In this document: piece by piece, positions 18,278-27,296 of the stretch
Layout: every line of letters begins with the position of its first letter
Numbering within the stretch: position 1 is the first letter of the stretch
Notes under the pieces: model-generated
What the model was told of the DNA's origin: nothing
The model's database searches: none
What the model saw: only the letters and a program-made list of their open reading frames with translations
DNA from: Owenweeksia sp048267305
GTDB lineage: Bacteria > Bacteroidota > Bacteroidia > Flavobacteriales > Schleiferiaceae
Direction of reading: 5' to 3'
Assembly (NCBI GenBank): GCA_048267305.1
Contig: JBLWXT010000006.1
Location: 130,634-194,633 of the forward strand
Length of the DNA stretch: 64,000 bases
Made by a program: the position numbers and the translations under genes

Positions 18278-21200
18278 ATGGCAGATACTGCAACCGACTT
18301 TATCAATTCGTATCTTTTAGATGACCGCTTTCGCGGAATAGCTGAAGAACTTCGAAACAACCAATTTCACAAGCTACAGCTTAAGAGCATTACGGCTTCA
18401 TTTACCTCATTGGTGGCCGGTGCCAGCTTTCTGCATTCCGGGCGTCCGCATTTGTTTATTATGAATGACAAGGAGGAGGCTGCTTATTTTCTGAATGACC
18501 TGGAGCGCATTACCAACGAGAAGGATGTATTCTTTTATCCCGGTTCCTACCGCAGGCCTTATCAGGTAGAAGAAACGGATAATGCCAATGTGCTGCTTCG
18601 CGCAGAAGTGCTGAACCGTATAAACAGCCGTAAAAAGCCGGCATTAATCGTAAGCTACCCGGACGCCCTATTTGAAAAGGTAATCACCCGAAAGCAGCTG
18701 AATGCAAACACCTTTTCTGTAAAGGAAAATGACAACCTCAGCATCGACTTCCTTAACGAAACTCTTTTTGAGTATCACTTTGAAAGAGTGGACTTTGTAG
18801 TGGAGCCAGGTCAGTTTTCGGTACGTGGTGGTATAGTGGATGTTTTCTCTTTTTCACATGATCAGCCCTATCGTGTTGAGTTTTTTGGTGATGAAGTGGA
18901 GAGCATCCGAACCTTTGACATTGAAACCCAGCTGAGTATTGACAAAGTAAAAAAGCTAAGCCTGATACCCAATGTGGAGAATAAGGTGATGCTGGAAAAG
19001 CGGGAAAGCTTTTTCGATTACATCTCAGACGGCATGGTGGTTTGGGCCAAGAGTATTCCCCTGGCGGCAAATAGGCTGGATGAGCTTTTTGGCAAGGCCG
19101 AGGAGGCTTTTAAGGAACTGAATGAAACTTTAAAGCACGCGCAACCGGATGAACTCTTCATTAGCGGAGCTGCATTTAAAAAAACGCTTCAGGGCTTTGC
19201 CACCGTAGAATGGGGAAACGACACATATTTTAAACCCAATCGCGTATTTGAATTTGACGCAAAACCCCAACCCTCTTTCAACAAAAAGTTTGAACTACTG
19301 GTAGAGGATTTTAAAAAGAATACCGAGGCGGGCTGGAAGAATTATTTGTTGTGCCTTAACACCAAACAGGTGGAGCGCTTCTATGCCATTTTTGAAGACA
19401 TTGGCCATGAGGTGGATTTTCAGCCCATAGTGCACACCCTGCACGAAGGCTTTATTGATCCACAAGGCAAAAAGGCGGTTTACACCGACCATCAGATTTT
19501 TGAGCGCTATCAAAAATTTAAGCTAAAAACGGGTTACGAAAAAAAGCAGGCTATTACCTTAAAGGAGCTTACAAGTCTACAAATGGGCGATTATGTAACC
19601 CACATCGACCATGGTATAGGAGAGTTTGGAGGTCTTCAAAAAATTGACGTAAACGGCAAACTCCAGGAGGCAATTAAACTTGTATATAATGGCGGTGATG
19701 TATTGTACATCAGCATTCACTCATTACACAAAATTGCCCGTTATAACGGGAAGGAAGGCACCACGCCCACCACTCACAAACTGGGTTCGGGTGCCTGGGC
19801 CAAAACCAAGGCCAAAACCAAAAAACGAGTAAAAGAAGTGGCGTTTGACCTTATTAAGCTGTATGCTCAACGCAAGGCCAATAAGGGTTTTCAGTTTTCA
19901 CCAGACACTTACTTGCAGCATGAGTTGGAGGCCTCTTTTATTTATGAGGATACTCCCGATCAAATAACTGCCACTGCTGATGTTAAAAAGGACATGGAAG
20001 CTCCCATACCAATGGACAGACTAATATGTGGAGATGTAGGTTTTGGAAAAACCGAGATAGCCGTTCGCGCAGCTTTTAAAGCCGTAAATGACAGTAAGCA
20101 GGTTGCCGTGCTTGTTCCTACCACAATTTTGGCTTTTCAGCATTTTAAAACCTTCTCCGAAAGGTTAAAGGATTTGCCTTGCAACGTTGATTACATCAAC
20201 CGATTTAAAACTAAAAAGCAACAAACGGAAACCCTCAAAAAGCTGGAGGATGGAACTTTAGACATTTTGATTGGAACCCATCGCCTGGTGGGTAAGGATG
20301 TAAAGTTTAAAGAGCTTGGCCTTTTGATTATTGATGAAGAGCAGAAGTTTGGTGTAAGCGTAAAAGACAAGCTAAAGAACCTAAAAACCAATGTTGACAC
20401 ACTCACTTTAACAGCCACGCCCATTCCGCGTACGCTTCAGTTTAGCCTAATGGCAGCCAGAGATCTTAGCGTGATGAATACTCCACCACCAAACCGCCAC
20501 CCTATAGAAACCCAGGTGGTACCTTTTAGTGAAGAGATGGTACGCGATGCCATTATGTACGAAATGAGCAGAGGTGGTCAGGTTTTCTTCATCCACAACA
20601 GAGTTGAAAATATTAAGGAAGTTGCCGGCATGATCAGCCGTATGGTGCCCGATGCTAAAATTGGGATTGGCCATGGACAGATGGAAGGCAAGAAACTTGA
20701 AGACTTAATGCTTAGGTTTATTGATGGCCACTTTGATGTTTTGATTGCCACCAGCATTATTGAAAATGGGCTGGATGTACCAAATGCCAACACTATTATT
20801 ATAAACAATGCCCACCACATTGGCCTCAGCGATTTACACCAGATGCGCGGCCGTGTGGGGAGAAGCAATAAAAAAGCCTTCTGTAAGCTTATAGCGCCAC
20901 CAATGAGTACACTTACGGAAGAAGCCCGAAAAAGACTTACTGCCATTGAGCAATTCAGTGATTTGGGTAGTGGCTTTCACATTGCCATGCGCGATTTGGA
21001 AATCCGTGGCAGTGGTGATTTACTGGGTGGTGATCAAAGTGGATTTATCTCCGACATTGGCTTTGATACCTACCAAAAAATTCTGGCAGAGGCCATAGAT
21101 GAACTAAAGGAAACAGAGTTTAAAGACCTGTATGAAGACGACCAAAATAAAAAGGATTTTGTAAAGGAAACCCTTCTCGACACCGATCTGGAAATTCTGA

Positions 21201-21625
21201 TTCCGGATACCTACGTAAACAAGGTAGAAGAGCGCCTTAGGCTTTATCAAGCCCTGGACTCGCTGGATTCTCCCGATAAACTTTATGAATTTGAACAGGA
21301 ACTGGTGGATCGTTTTGGCCCTGCTCCAAAGGAAGTTTACGAGCTACTAAGCTCTATGCGCTTAAGATGGTTGGGCAAGGAAGTAGGTTTTGATAAAATC
21401 GTTTTAAAGCAAGAAAGGCTGATTGGTTATTTTCTTTCAGATCAGAATTCACCCTACTTTCAAAGCGAGAAATTTACCAGAGTGTTACAGTTTTTGAAGG
21501 ATCAGCCCAAAGCCCAGATGAAAGAACGCAACAACAAATTATACCTAAGCTTTGGCGATGTAAAAACGGTAGAACAAGCCCTTAACTTACTGCAACCCAT
21601 TGTAGCAAAACCAGAGAAAGTTTAA
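18278..21625 (+). CDS. mfd: Transcription-repair coupling factor
   Basis: Mfd removes RNA polymerase stalled at DNA damage and recruits UvrA. The 1115 residues contain the UvrB-like N-terminal modules (with GSYRRPYQ and VRGGIVDVFSFS), the RNA-polymerase-interaction/CarD-like domain beginning about residue 430 (GDYVTHIDHGIGEFGGLQKI), the helicase core with Walker A GDVGFGKTE near 584-592, the DEEQ box (IIDEEQKFG), and QMRGRVGRS. The C-terminal TRCF domain is present. The protein is slightly shorter than the 1148-residue E. coli form. It is transcribed from its own promoter, divergent from the barrel gene. Confidence 0.97.
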   Translation: MADTATDFINSYLLDDRFRGIAEELRNNQFHKLQLKSITASFTSLVAGASFLHSGRPHLFIMNDKEEAAYFLNDLERITNEKDVFFYPGSYRRPYQVEETDNANVLLRAEVLNRINSRKKPALIVSYPDALFEKVITRKQLNANTFSVKENDNLSIDFLNETLFEYHFERVDFVVEPGQFSVRGGIVDVFSFSHDQPYRVEFFGDEVESIRTFDIETQLSIDKVKKLSLIPNVENKVMLEKRESFFDYISDGMVVWAKSIPLAANRLDELFGKAEEAFKELNETLKHAQPDELFISGAAFKKTLQGFATVEWGNDTYFKPNRVFEFDAKPQPSFNKKFELLVEDFKKNTEAGWKNYLLCLNTKQVERFYAIFEDIGHEVDFQPIVHTLHEGFIDPQGKKAVYTDHQIFERYQKFKLKTGYEKKQAITLKELTSLQMGDYVTHIDHGIGEFGGLQKIDVNGKLQEAIKLVYNGGDVLYISIHSLHKIARYNGKEGTTPTTHKLGSGAWAKTKAKTKKRVKEVAFDLIKLYAQRKANKGFQFSPDTYLQHELEASFIYEDTPDQITATADVKKDMEAPIPMDRLICGDVGFGKTEIAVRAAFKAVNDSKQVAVLVPTTILAFQHFKTFSERLKDLPCNVDYINRFKTKKQQTETLKKLEDGTLDILIGTHRLVGKDVKFKELGLLIIDEEQKFGVSVKDKLKNLKTNVDTLTLTATPIPRTLQFSLMAARDLSVMNTPPPNRHPIETQVVPFSEEMVRDAIMYEMSRGGQVFFIHNRVENIKEVAGMISRMVPDAKIGIGHGQMEGKKLEDLMLRFIDGHFDVLIATSIIENGLDVPNANTIIINNAHHIGLSDLHQMRGRVGRSNKKAFCKLIAPPMSTLTEEARKRLTAIEQFSDLGSGFHIAMRDLEIRGSGDLLGGDQSGFISDIGFDTYQKILAEAIDELKETEFKDLYEDDQNKKDFVKETLLDTDLEILIPDTYVNKVEERLRLYQALDSLDSPDKLYEFEQELVDRFGPAPKEVYELLSSMRLRWLGKEVGFDKIVLKQERLIGYFLSDQNSPYFQSEKFTRVLQFLKDQPKAQMKERNNKLYLSFGDVKTVEQALNLLQPIVAKPEKV

Positions 21626-21667
21626 AAAATTTTGGGCGCGAATTTAGAAAACCCAAGACAAAATTCG

Positions 21668-21675
21668 TACATTTG
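21668..21675 (+). promoter_or_regulatory. Predicted -7 promoter box of the Res-Xre pair
   Basis: TACATTTG matches TAnnTTTG and ends 15 bases before the antitoxin ATG at 21691, implying a leader of only about 10 bases. It argues against the TTG start at 21673, which would lie inside the box. Confidence 0.6.
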
Positions 21676-21690
21676 TTGGCAGATGTCGCA

Positions 21691-22152
21691 ATGATGAGTG
21701 AAAGCCCACTAAAATATGGAAATAACACCTACACCCATTTGGGAGGGATGGATATGGTAAATGAGCCTCAGGCCACCTATGGAAGTCAATCACGTATAAA
21801 ACTTATACGTAGAGGCCTCCCTCTCAGTTCGTTAAGTTATTTTCTAAAAGATTCTAAATTAAACCAGCAAGAGCTCAGTACTATTTTACAGATTTCTGCA
21901 CGTACTATGCAGCGCTACTCCCCTGATCAAATGCTCCCATCAATGGTTTCAGAAAAGCTCCTAATGCTCAATGATCTTTACGAAAAGGCTGATTATATTT
22001 TAGGAGGTGGCACCCAAAATGTCACCAATTGGTTGCGCAGTAATGTTATCGCTTTGGGTAATCAACGCCCGCTTGATTACCTCGATACCTACGAAGGTTT
22101 TAATGAAGTAATGAAAGTGCTTGGTCGCCTTGAGTGGGGCGTAGCTTCATGA
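21691..22152 (+). CDS. Xre/MbcA/ParS-type antitoxin of a Res-Xre system
   Basis: The 153-residue protein has a short variable N-terminus, an Xre-like helical DNA-binding part (about 48-95, with FLKDSKLNQQELSTILQIS) and a C-terminal MbcA/ParS/Xre toxin-binding domain (DUF2384). The latter ends with ALGNQRPLDYLDTYEGFNEV, the conserved WL.....LG..P...L.T..G pattern. Antitoxins of this kind neutralise a RES toxin by covering its NAD-binding cleft and repress their own promoter. The stop overlaps the toxin ATG by four bases (ATGA). An ATG three bases further in is an equally possible start. Confidence 0.88.
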   Translation: MMSESPLKYGNNTYTHLGGMDMVNEPQATYGSQSRIKLIRRGLPLSSLSYFLKDSKLNQQELSTILQISARTMQRYSPDQMLPSMVSEKLLMLNDLYEKADYILGGGTQNVTNWLRSNVIALGNQRPLDYLDTYEGFNEVMKVLGRLEWGVAS

Positions 22153-22604
22153 AGCTATATCGAATCACCACTCCAAATCATGCTTACGACCTCAGCGGAA
22201 CCGGGGCCAGGCTGTATGGTGGACGGTGGAACAGTGTTGGGAACCCGGTAATTTATTGCGCTGGCACAATATCGCTGGCTATGCTGGAAACTATGGCCAA
22301 TGCCGAACCTGAATGGCTTAAGAAACCCTTTGCGCTTAACATCCTGCACATCCCCGATCATCTTCATATTGAAAAACTGAGAGAGGAAGACCTTGACCCA
22401 GAGTGGAAAAACTACCCGTTTTCACCATTAACCGTAGAAAAAGGAGACCGTTGGCTGCAGAGCAGGCTTACCCCCTTACTTCAAGTACCGAGTGCAGTAA
22501 ACCCCTTTGAATCTAATTTTTTGATTAACCCTAATCACCCCGAATTTAATGGAATTATTGTAGAAGATGTTAAAGACTTGCGATTTGACCTAAGGCTCGT
22601 TTAG
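22149..22604 (+). CDS. RES domain toxin (NAD-degrading)
   Basis: The 151-residue protein is a complete RES domain, named for conserved Arg, Glu and Ser. It has Arg26 in GGRWNSVG, Tyr36 in VIYC and Glu47 in AMLETMA, with a C-terminal NPFESNFLINPNHPEF motif. RES toxins such as MbcT deplete NAD by phosphorolysis or hydrolysis, stopping growth. The start was set at the ATG overlapping the antitoxin stop, which gives the canonical N-terminus MKLYRI; the frame is open five codons further upstream. The key residues are intact, so the toxin should be functional. Confidence 0.9.
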   Translation: MKLYRITTPNHAYDLSGTGARLYGGRWNSVGNPVIYCAGTISLAMLETMANAEPEWLKKPFALNILHIPDHLHIEKLREEDLDPEWKNYPFSPLTVEKGDRWLQSRLTPLLQVPSAVNPFESNFLINPNHPEFNGIIVEDVKDLRFDLRLV

Positions 22605-22611
22605 CCCCCAA

Positions 22612-23370
22612 TTACTCCCCTTCCAGCCAAGCCTTAAATTTCGGAGCTTTATCTACACTCACAATGGCCTCGCCTGGTGTAGCCGGAGAGGTATTCAATT
22701 TCAACCGGCTTTTGGAATAAGGAATCATTTCGTCAATACAATCAAAGCAAATGATGTACTGACGGTTGATTTGGAAGAATTTTTTAGGGTTTAAAATTTC
22801 GCTTAGGCGAGAAATGGTTTGATCAATCATATATTGCCGTCCTCCCTTATCGGTAATAAAAGTGTGCTTGCCTTGTGCAAAAAAGAAACCGATATCATCT
22901 ACCGAAAGGCTCTTAATTCGCTCCCCGGTACTAACCATAAAACGTTCCTTATAATTTGGTTTTAGATCTTGCAGAAGCTTTTCCCAGTCGGGTTTATTTT
23001 CATCATGAAGGATCCGCTGATCAAATTTATCCAGTGCACGGGTTAAGTCTTTCTCAGAAACCGGCTTCAACACATAATCAATACTATTAAGCTGAAAAGC
23101 CTTAAGCGCATATTGGTCATAAGCAGTGGTAAAGATGATGGGCATTTTAGGCCTGATTTGCTCGAAGATGGAAAAGGAATTTCCATCCGAAAGGTGTACA
23201 TCCAGAAATATCAAATCACAATCCAGAGTTTCTAATTCCTGCACAGCCTTGCGGACCGAAGGAATTACAGCAACCAGTTTCCACCGTGGTCTTTGCTTTT
23301 GGATGAGCTCATGCAAACGCTCAGCGGCTAAAGATTCATCCTCTATGATAACGTATTTAACACTCATCAA
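22612..23370 (-). CDS. LytTR family response regulator
   Basis: The 252-residue regulator has a receiver domain with acidic pocket EDE at 10-12, phospho-acceptor Asp57 (LIFLDVHL) and Lys in LKPVSEKDL, then a LytTR DNA-binding domain from about 145 (SLSVDDIGFFFAQGKHTFI, then FFQINRQYII). It is the partner of the kinase whose gene overlaps it by four bases. Together they form the distal end of a unit that begins with a TonB receptor, so the regulator may control that receptor or a related envelope function. Confidence 0.92.
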   Translation of the reverse strand: MMSVKYVIIEDESLAAERLHELIQKQRPRWKLVAVIPSVRKAVQELETLDCDLIFLDVHLSDGNSFSIFEQIRPKMPIIFTTAYDQYALKAFQLNSIDYVLKPVSEKDLTRALDKFDQRILHDENKPDWEKLLQDLKPNYKERFMVSTGERIKSLSVDDIGFFFAQGKHTFITDKGGRQYMIDQTISRLSEILNPKKFFQINRQYIICFDCIDEMIPYSKSRLKLNTSPATPGEAIVSVDKAPKFKAWLEGE

Positions 23371-24416
23371 TCCTCAATTTCAAGCAATGGAATTTTAGCC
23401 ACAAAACAATCCTCAGCAACTTCAAAGACAGGCTGCTTATCACTTAACAGTGAATAGCGTTTTTTAATATTTTCGAGCCCTACTCCAGTAGAATCCACAT
23501 GCTCATCCCTGCGTTGCAAATTATTACGCACCACCAAGGTATCACCCTGATTGAAAATTTCAATTTTAAGAGGCCTTTCCCTAGAAACCTCGTTGTGCTT
23601 AACAGCATTACTCACCAACTCCTGCACGCATAGTGGAGGTAAATACAAAATCATAGCCCGGGGATTTAATTGAACACTTACCATCAGGGCATCACCAAAC
23701 CGAATCCTTTGGAGGTTGGCATAGGCTTCTAAAAACTTAAGCTCCTGATTGAGCATTACCACCATTTCGTCCTTTACATCAAGTACATATCTATACACTT
23801 TGGCAAAGTCCTCAATAAAAAGCTCTGCCTTCTCGATATCCTTTTTAATAAGGGATGAAAGCACATTGAGGCTATTAAACAGAAAGTGGGGGTCTAACTG
23901 GGTTTTGAGCGAATTCAGCTGGCTGGCCATGTTTTCACTTTTCATTTTTTCTGCCAGCAACAGACTTTCCTTCCACCTCCTGAAAAAGTAAACGCCCTCA
24001 ACCAGAGCTATTACAACGATGGTAATTGTGTTTCCAAAAAACACATTTTCAACATAAAACTTAAAATCCGCATTAATGTGGTCATAAATAGAAAGTTGAC
24101 CGAACAACAGTAAAATTAAAACCTGAGCCACGGTTGCATACGAAATCATCAAAACCACCTCAAAAATGAGCCTTTTAGCCACATTGGCTCCCCAAGGCAA
24201 TTTTTCATTGAGGTAGTACATTATTGCCAGACAGCCAAAATACAGGCTAGAGGTAACCATTAAAGAATAGGTAATACCCATGCAGAAATACACCACGGGA
24301 TGAGCATCACCTTCCATCGGAAGGCTGAGCAGAAAATGTCGAGTCCATTCAATAAGGCTTGGTACAAAGGCAATTACCAATACCGCCAAAACATCCCATT
24401 TGGTAAAATTTCTCAT
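23367..24416 (-). CDS. LytS-type sensor histidine kinase
   Basis: The 349-residue kinase has four predicted membrane helices in the first 150 residues, a short coiled linker, the His_kinase domain with the phospho-acceptor in LDPHFLFNSLNVLSSLI (about 187-203), and an HATPase domain (VQELVSNAVKHNE, VGLENIKKRY). It has no recognisable extracellular sensor, so the membrane part probably senses. Both neighbours overlap it by four bases. A function in sensing membrane or receptor state is inference. Confidence 0.92.
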   Translation of the reverse strand: MRNFTKWDVLAVLVIAFVPSLIEWTRHFLLSLPMEGDAHPVVYFCMGITYSLMVTSSLYFGCLAIMYYLNEKLPWGANVAKRLIFEVVLMISYATVAQVLILLLFGQLSIYDHINADFKFYVENVFFGNTITIVVIALVEGVYFFRRWKESLLLAEKMKSENMASQLNSLKTQLDPHFLFNSLNVLSSLIKKDIEKAELFIEDFAKVYRYVLDVKDEMVVMLNQELKFLEAYANLQRIRFGDALMVSVQLNPRAMILYLPPLCVQELVSNAVKHNEVSRERPLKIEIFNQGDTLVVRNNLQRRDEHVDSTGVGLENIKKRYSLLSDKQPVFEVAEDCFVAKIPLLEIED

Positions 24417-24778
24417 CCTAGCAAATTAACTGATTTTAATGCTCCACTTGGGGAATGAAGCAAGGATTTACAATATTCCAAACTAGGTTCTGAGTAAGCC
24501 ATAAAGCTAATTGAATCTGCCTCACCCAGTTTTTTAGTAGCCTTCATCGCATTTAAATGCGCCCCTCGATTTCGATAGGCCAGCATATCCTCTCTGCTTT
24601 GCCAGCACGATAAAACATAGAACACACGCCCCTTTTCATTCCAGATTTTCACATCCACCAGGCCTCTGGCCTTTTTATACTGAAATGTAGACAACATGCC
24701 GTGCCACTGAAAAAGCGGGATCAGCCACCACGCCTTTACCTTAAAGTGAGTGAAACTATACAACATCGCCACTGCCAT
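24413..24778 (-). CDS. Small monooxygenase-like (ABM superfamily) protein
   Basis: The 121-residue protein has the shape of dimeric alpha-beta barrel/antibiotic-biosynthesis-monooxygenase-type proteins. A beta segment (YSFTHFKVKAWWLIP) is followed by the pattern LVDVKIWNEKGRVFYVLSCW and a helix QSREDMLAYRNRGAHLNAMK. Some relatives degrade haem or oxidise pigments. No catalytic residue can be confirmed, so the enzymatic role is open. Its ATG overlaps the TonB receptor stop by one base and its end overlaps the kinase start, so it is translated within the same unit. Confidence 0.6.
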   Translation of the reverse strand: MAVAMLYSFTHFKVKAWWLIPLFQWHGMLSTFQYKKARGLVDVKIWNEKGRVFYVLSCWQSREDMLAYRNRGAHLNAMKATKKLGEADSISFMAYSEPSLEYCKSLLHSPSGALKSVNLLG

Positions 24779-27162
24779 TAAAATGTTACTCTGTAAAGAA
24801 CCATCGGCATAATACCCAACTGAAAAGTCGTTTCCACCTCTTGGGTAGATTTATTGAAATCCACACCAAAGGCATTCTGCTTATTGGTGAAGTTTTGAAT
24901 ATCAAGAGCCAATTCCTGCGTTACTGATTTGCCGGAAATCTTATAGCCAATCCGTAAATCCATTCTAAAATAAGGATCGAATTGAGCACCGAAGGCATTA
25001 TCCGTATCATAAACCGCTTCATTATCTGCAATAGATTGCTGAAGGTCTATTGGCGTGTAGCGCTGTCCACCGGCATAAGTCATTTTACCGTCAAGCGTGA
25101 TGGTTTTGCGTTTCTTCTTTTTCTGTTTTTTCTTACCGAGTACAAACTCCTTCCCGCCAAGGAGGTTAAACACATAATTGCCATTGAAAGCTGTGTTTCG
25201 CCAAACCTCATCACTACCCTGGTACTTGCTCTCATAAAGTGAAAGCGTGGAAAGGAAGTAGAAGCCCTTGTCCATAAATTTTTCAAAAGTGAGATCTAAG
25301 CCATAGTTGTAACCAACACCTCCATTCTCCACAGAATCAGGCGCAGCAAAGTTGAACCCACCGGCATTGAGACTGGAAAACGAAGTAGGCTCCTGCTGCA
25401 CCACTGCATCATAAACATATTGATAGTAGGTTTCGGCTTTAAAGTGCATCCTGTTTTTCAGCATACGATCGTAACCCAAAACAAAGTGGTGGCTTTTAGT
25501 AAAATCTAAATCTTTATTGGGTGTAATGTAGCTACCATCAGGCAATAAAATCTGATCATACAGTATAGCCACATTGGGGATTTGGCTATGTAAGCCGTAC
25601 CCAAAATTCACACTTTGGGCATCACTAACTTTATAGCTTAAACCAAACCGTGGCTCCATGGAATAGTTACCGCTCGAAGCCAAAATCATAGAATGAAGCC
25701 CCATATTCATTTCCAGTTTATCGGTAAAACGATGCTGCCAATTCAGATAAGGCTGATACAGCATATCAGTAGATTGCTGATTGCGGAGCGTGCGGAAAGT
25801 ATTTATACCTCCGTCATAAGTGCTATCCAAAAGGTTGTAGTTTTTATAGGTAACAAAGGCCCCCAGGCGGATCACATTCCGAACGTTAAACTTCCGGTTT
25901 ACGAATCCACTAAACTGAATATTGTCTTCCCTGAACTCCTGGCGATAGACTGGTGACAATTGATCACGGGTTTCGTTGAGCGTATCCACTTTAGTGTAAT
26001 TACCAATGGAGGTAAGCGCAAGCGAAAATTTACTGTAGGTGTCTTTATTATAAAAGTATTGATGTGAGGCCCCTATCACTCCGGTTTTCACATCATTGTA
26101 CAAATCCTGCTCATCGCTGTAAAAACCTCCGTCTTCATCCTCCTCATTCTTACTATCCAAAAACTCTATGGAACTCATCCCGCCAAGGGCAAATACATCA
26201 ATGGTTCCGCGTTTGCTACTGGGGAAATGAAGTTTCAAATTCAAATCCTGATAATTGGGAACGGCAGTACCTGTGCCAAAATCAACACCTATCGCAGACA
26301 TTACACCCAGTGTGGAATAGCGGTAGTTAATGAGGTAAGAGGATTTGCTTTCACGACTCAGTGGTCCTTCTGCACCCAGCTCAAAGCCGTTCCATCCAAT
26401 TTGCGCCAAAAATTCATGTTTCTCATAATTTCCATTGCGCATCCTTAAATCAAAAACGCCCGAAATACCATCACCATACTCGCTTGGAAAAGCTCCCGTA
26501 AGGAAATCAGAATTGGCCAGCACATTATTATTGAGCATACTTACCGGACCACCAGTAGCCCCCAATCCACCAAAGTGGTTGGGGTTGGGGATATCTATTC
26601 CCTCCAATCGCCAAATCAATCCTATAGGCGAGTTACCTCGGATTACGATGTCGTTATTGGCATCATTGGTACGCTGCACACCCGCAAAGTTGCTCGCCAT
26701 ACGCGATACATCTTGCACAGAGCCAGCAAAGCGAGTACTTTCTTCAATAGAAAATGTACGACCCGAAACATTTACCCGCTCATTATTTACGCGCTCGGGC
26801 TTGTCATTGGCTTTCACTACAACTTCGGCCAGTTGCTCAGTGCTTTCAAGCATGGGCACATTAAGTACCAGCTCCTTAGAGCTGCTCAACTCAATGTTTT
26901 GCATGGTAACGGGCTGATAACCGATAAAGCTAAAAGCAATGGTTACCCGCTGTACAGGCACTTTTTCCAACAGATAGTAACCCTCGCCATCGGTAGTGGT
27001 GCCAAGGCTACTTTCGCCAACTATATATACGTTTACTCCCGGCAGCGGAGTTTCGCTTTGCTTGTCAATCACCCGCCCCCTTATGTTTTGGGTAAGCTGC
27101 TGGGCAAATGTTGCTGCGGACAGACTTAGAATAAATCCTAAGAAAAAGATTTTGGCTTTCAT
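24778..27162 (-). CDS. TonB-dependent receptor with carboxypeptidase-regulatory-like domain
   Basis: The 794-residue outer-membrane protein has a signal peptide (ending TFAQQ), a CarboxypepD_reg-like domain at about 26-105, a plug (FAGVQRTNDANNDIVIRGNS, then GLIWRLEGIDIPNPNHFGGL) and a barrel ending VLYRVTF with a terminal aromatic. The plug sequence resembles TonB receptors of Bacteroidota whose ligands are unassigned. It is the first gene of a four-gene overlapping unit with a sensor kinase and regulator. A run of lysines near residue 640-650 (KKKQKKKKRK) in a predicted loop is unusual. Confidence 0.88.
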   Translation of the reverse strand: MKAKIFFLGFILSLSAATFAQQLTQNIRGRVIDKQSETPLPGVNVYIVGESSLGTTTDGEGYYLLEKVPVQRVTIAFSFIGYQPVTMQNIELSSSKELVLNVPMLESTEQLAEVVVKANDKPERVNNERVNVSGRTFSIEESTRFAGSVQDVSRMASNFAGVQRTNDANNDIVIRGNSPIGLIWRLEGIDIPNPNHFGGLGATGGPVSMLNNNVLANSDFLTGAFPSEYGDGISGVFDLRMRNGNYEKHEFLAQIGWNGFELGAEGPLSRESKSSYLINYRYSTLGVMSAIGVDFGTGTAVPNYQDLNLKLHFPSSKRGTIDVFALGGMSSIEFLDSKNEEDEDGGFYSDEQDLYNDVKTGVIGASHQYFYNKDTYSKFSLALTSIGNYTKVDTLNETRDQLSPVYRQEFREDNIQFSGFVNRKFNVRNVIRLGAFVTYKNYNLLDSTYDGGINTFRTLRNQQSTDMLYQPYLNWQHRFTDKLEMNMGLHSMILASSGNYSMEPRFGLSYKVSDAQSVNFGYGLHSQIPNVAILYDQILLPDGSYITPNKDLDFTKSHHFVLGYDRMLKNRMHFKAETYYQYVYDAVVQQEPTSFSSLNAGGFNFAAPDSVENGGVGYNYGLDLTFEKFMDKGFYFLSTLSLYESKYQGSDEVWRNTAFNGNYVFNLLGGKEFVLGKKKQKKKKRKTITLDGKMTYAGGQRYTPIDLQQSIADNEAVYDTDNAFGAQFDPYFRMDLRIGYKISGKSVTQELALDIQNFTNKQNAFGVDFNKSTQEVETTFQLGIMPMVLYRVTF

Positions 27163-27296
27163 AAGGCACTTTGGTTTTAGTTCATTTTACGGAGCAAAAC
27201 TGAACTAACCTTTAAAGCCACTAAAATTAAAAGGAATGAACGGGAAGAATTGTGGAGTGAATCAGGTATTCTAGCTACATTTCCTAGGAGTTTGTA

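Noticed and set aside
26435..27129. Two long plus-strand open frames (up to 184 codons) opposite the second TonB receptor
   Set aside because: Antisense shadows of the receptor N-terminus; no signal, motif or promoter box.
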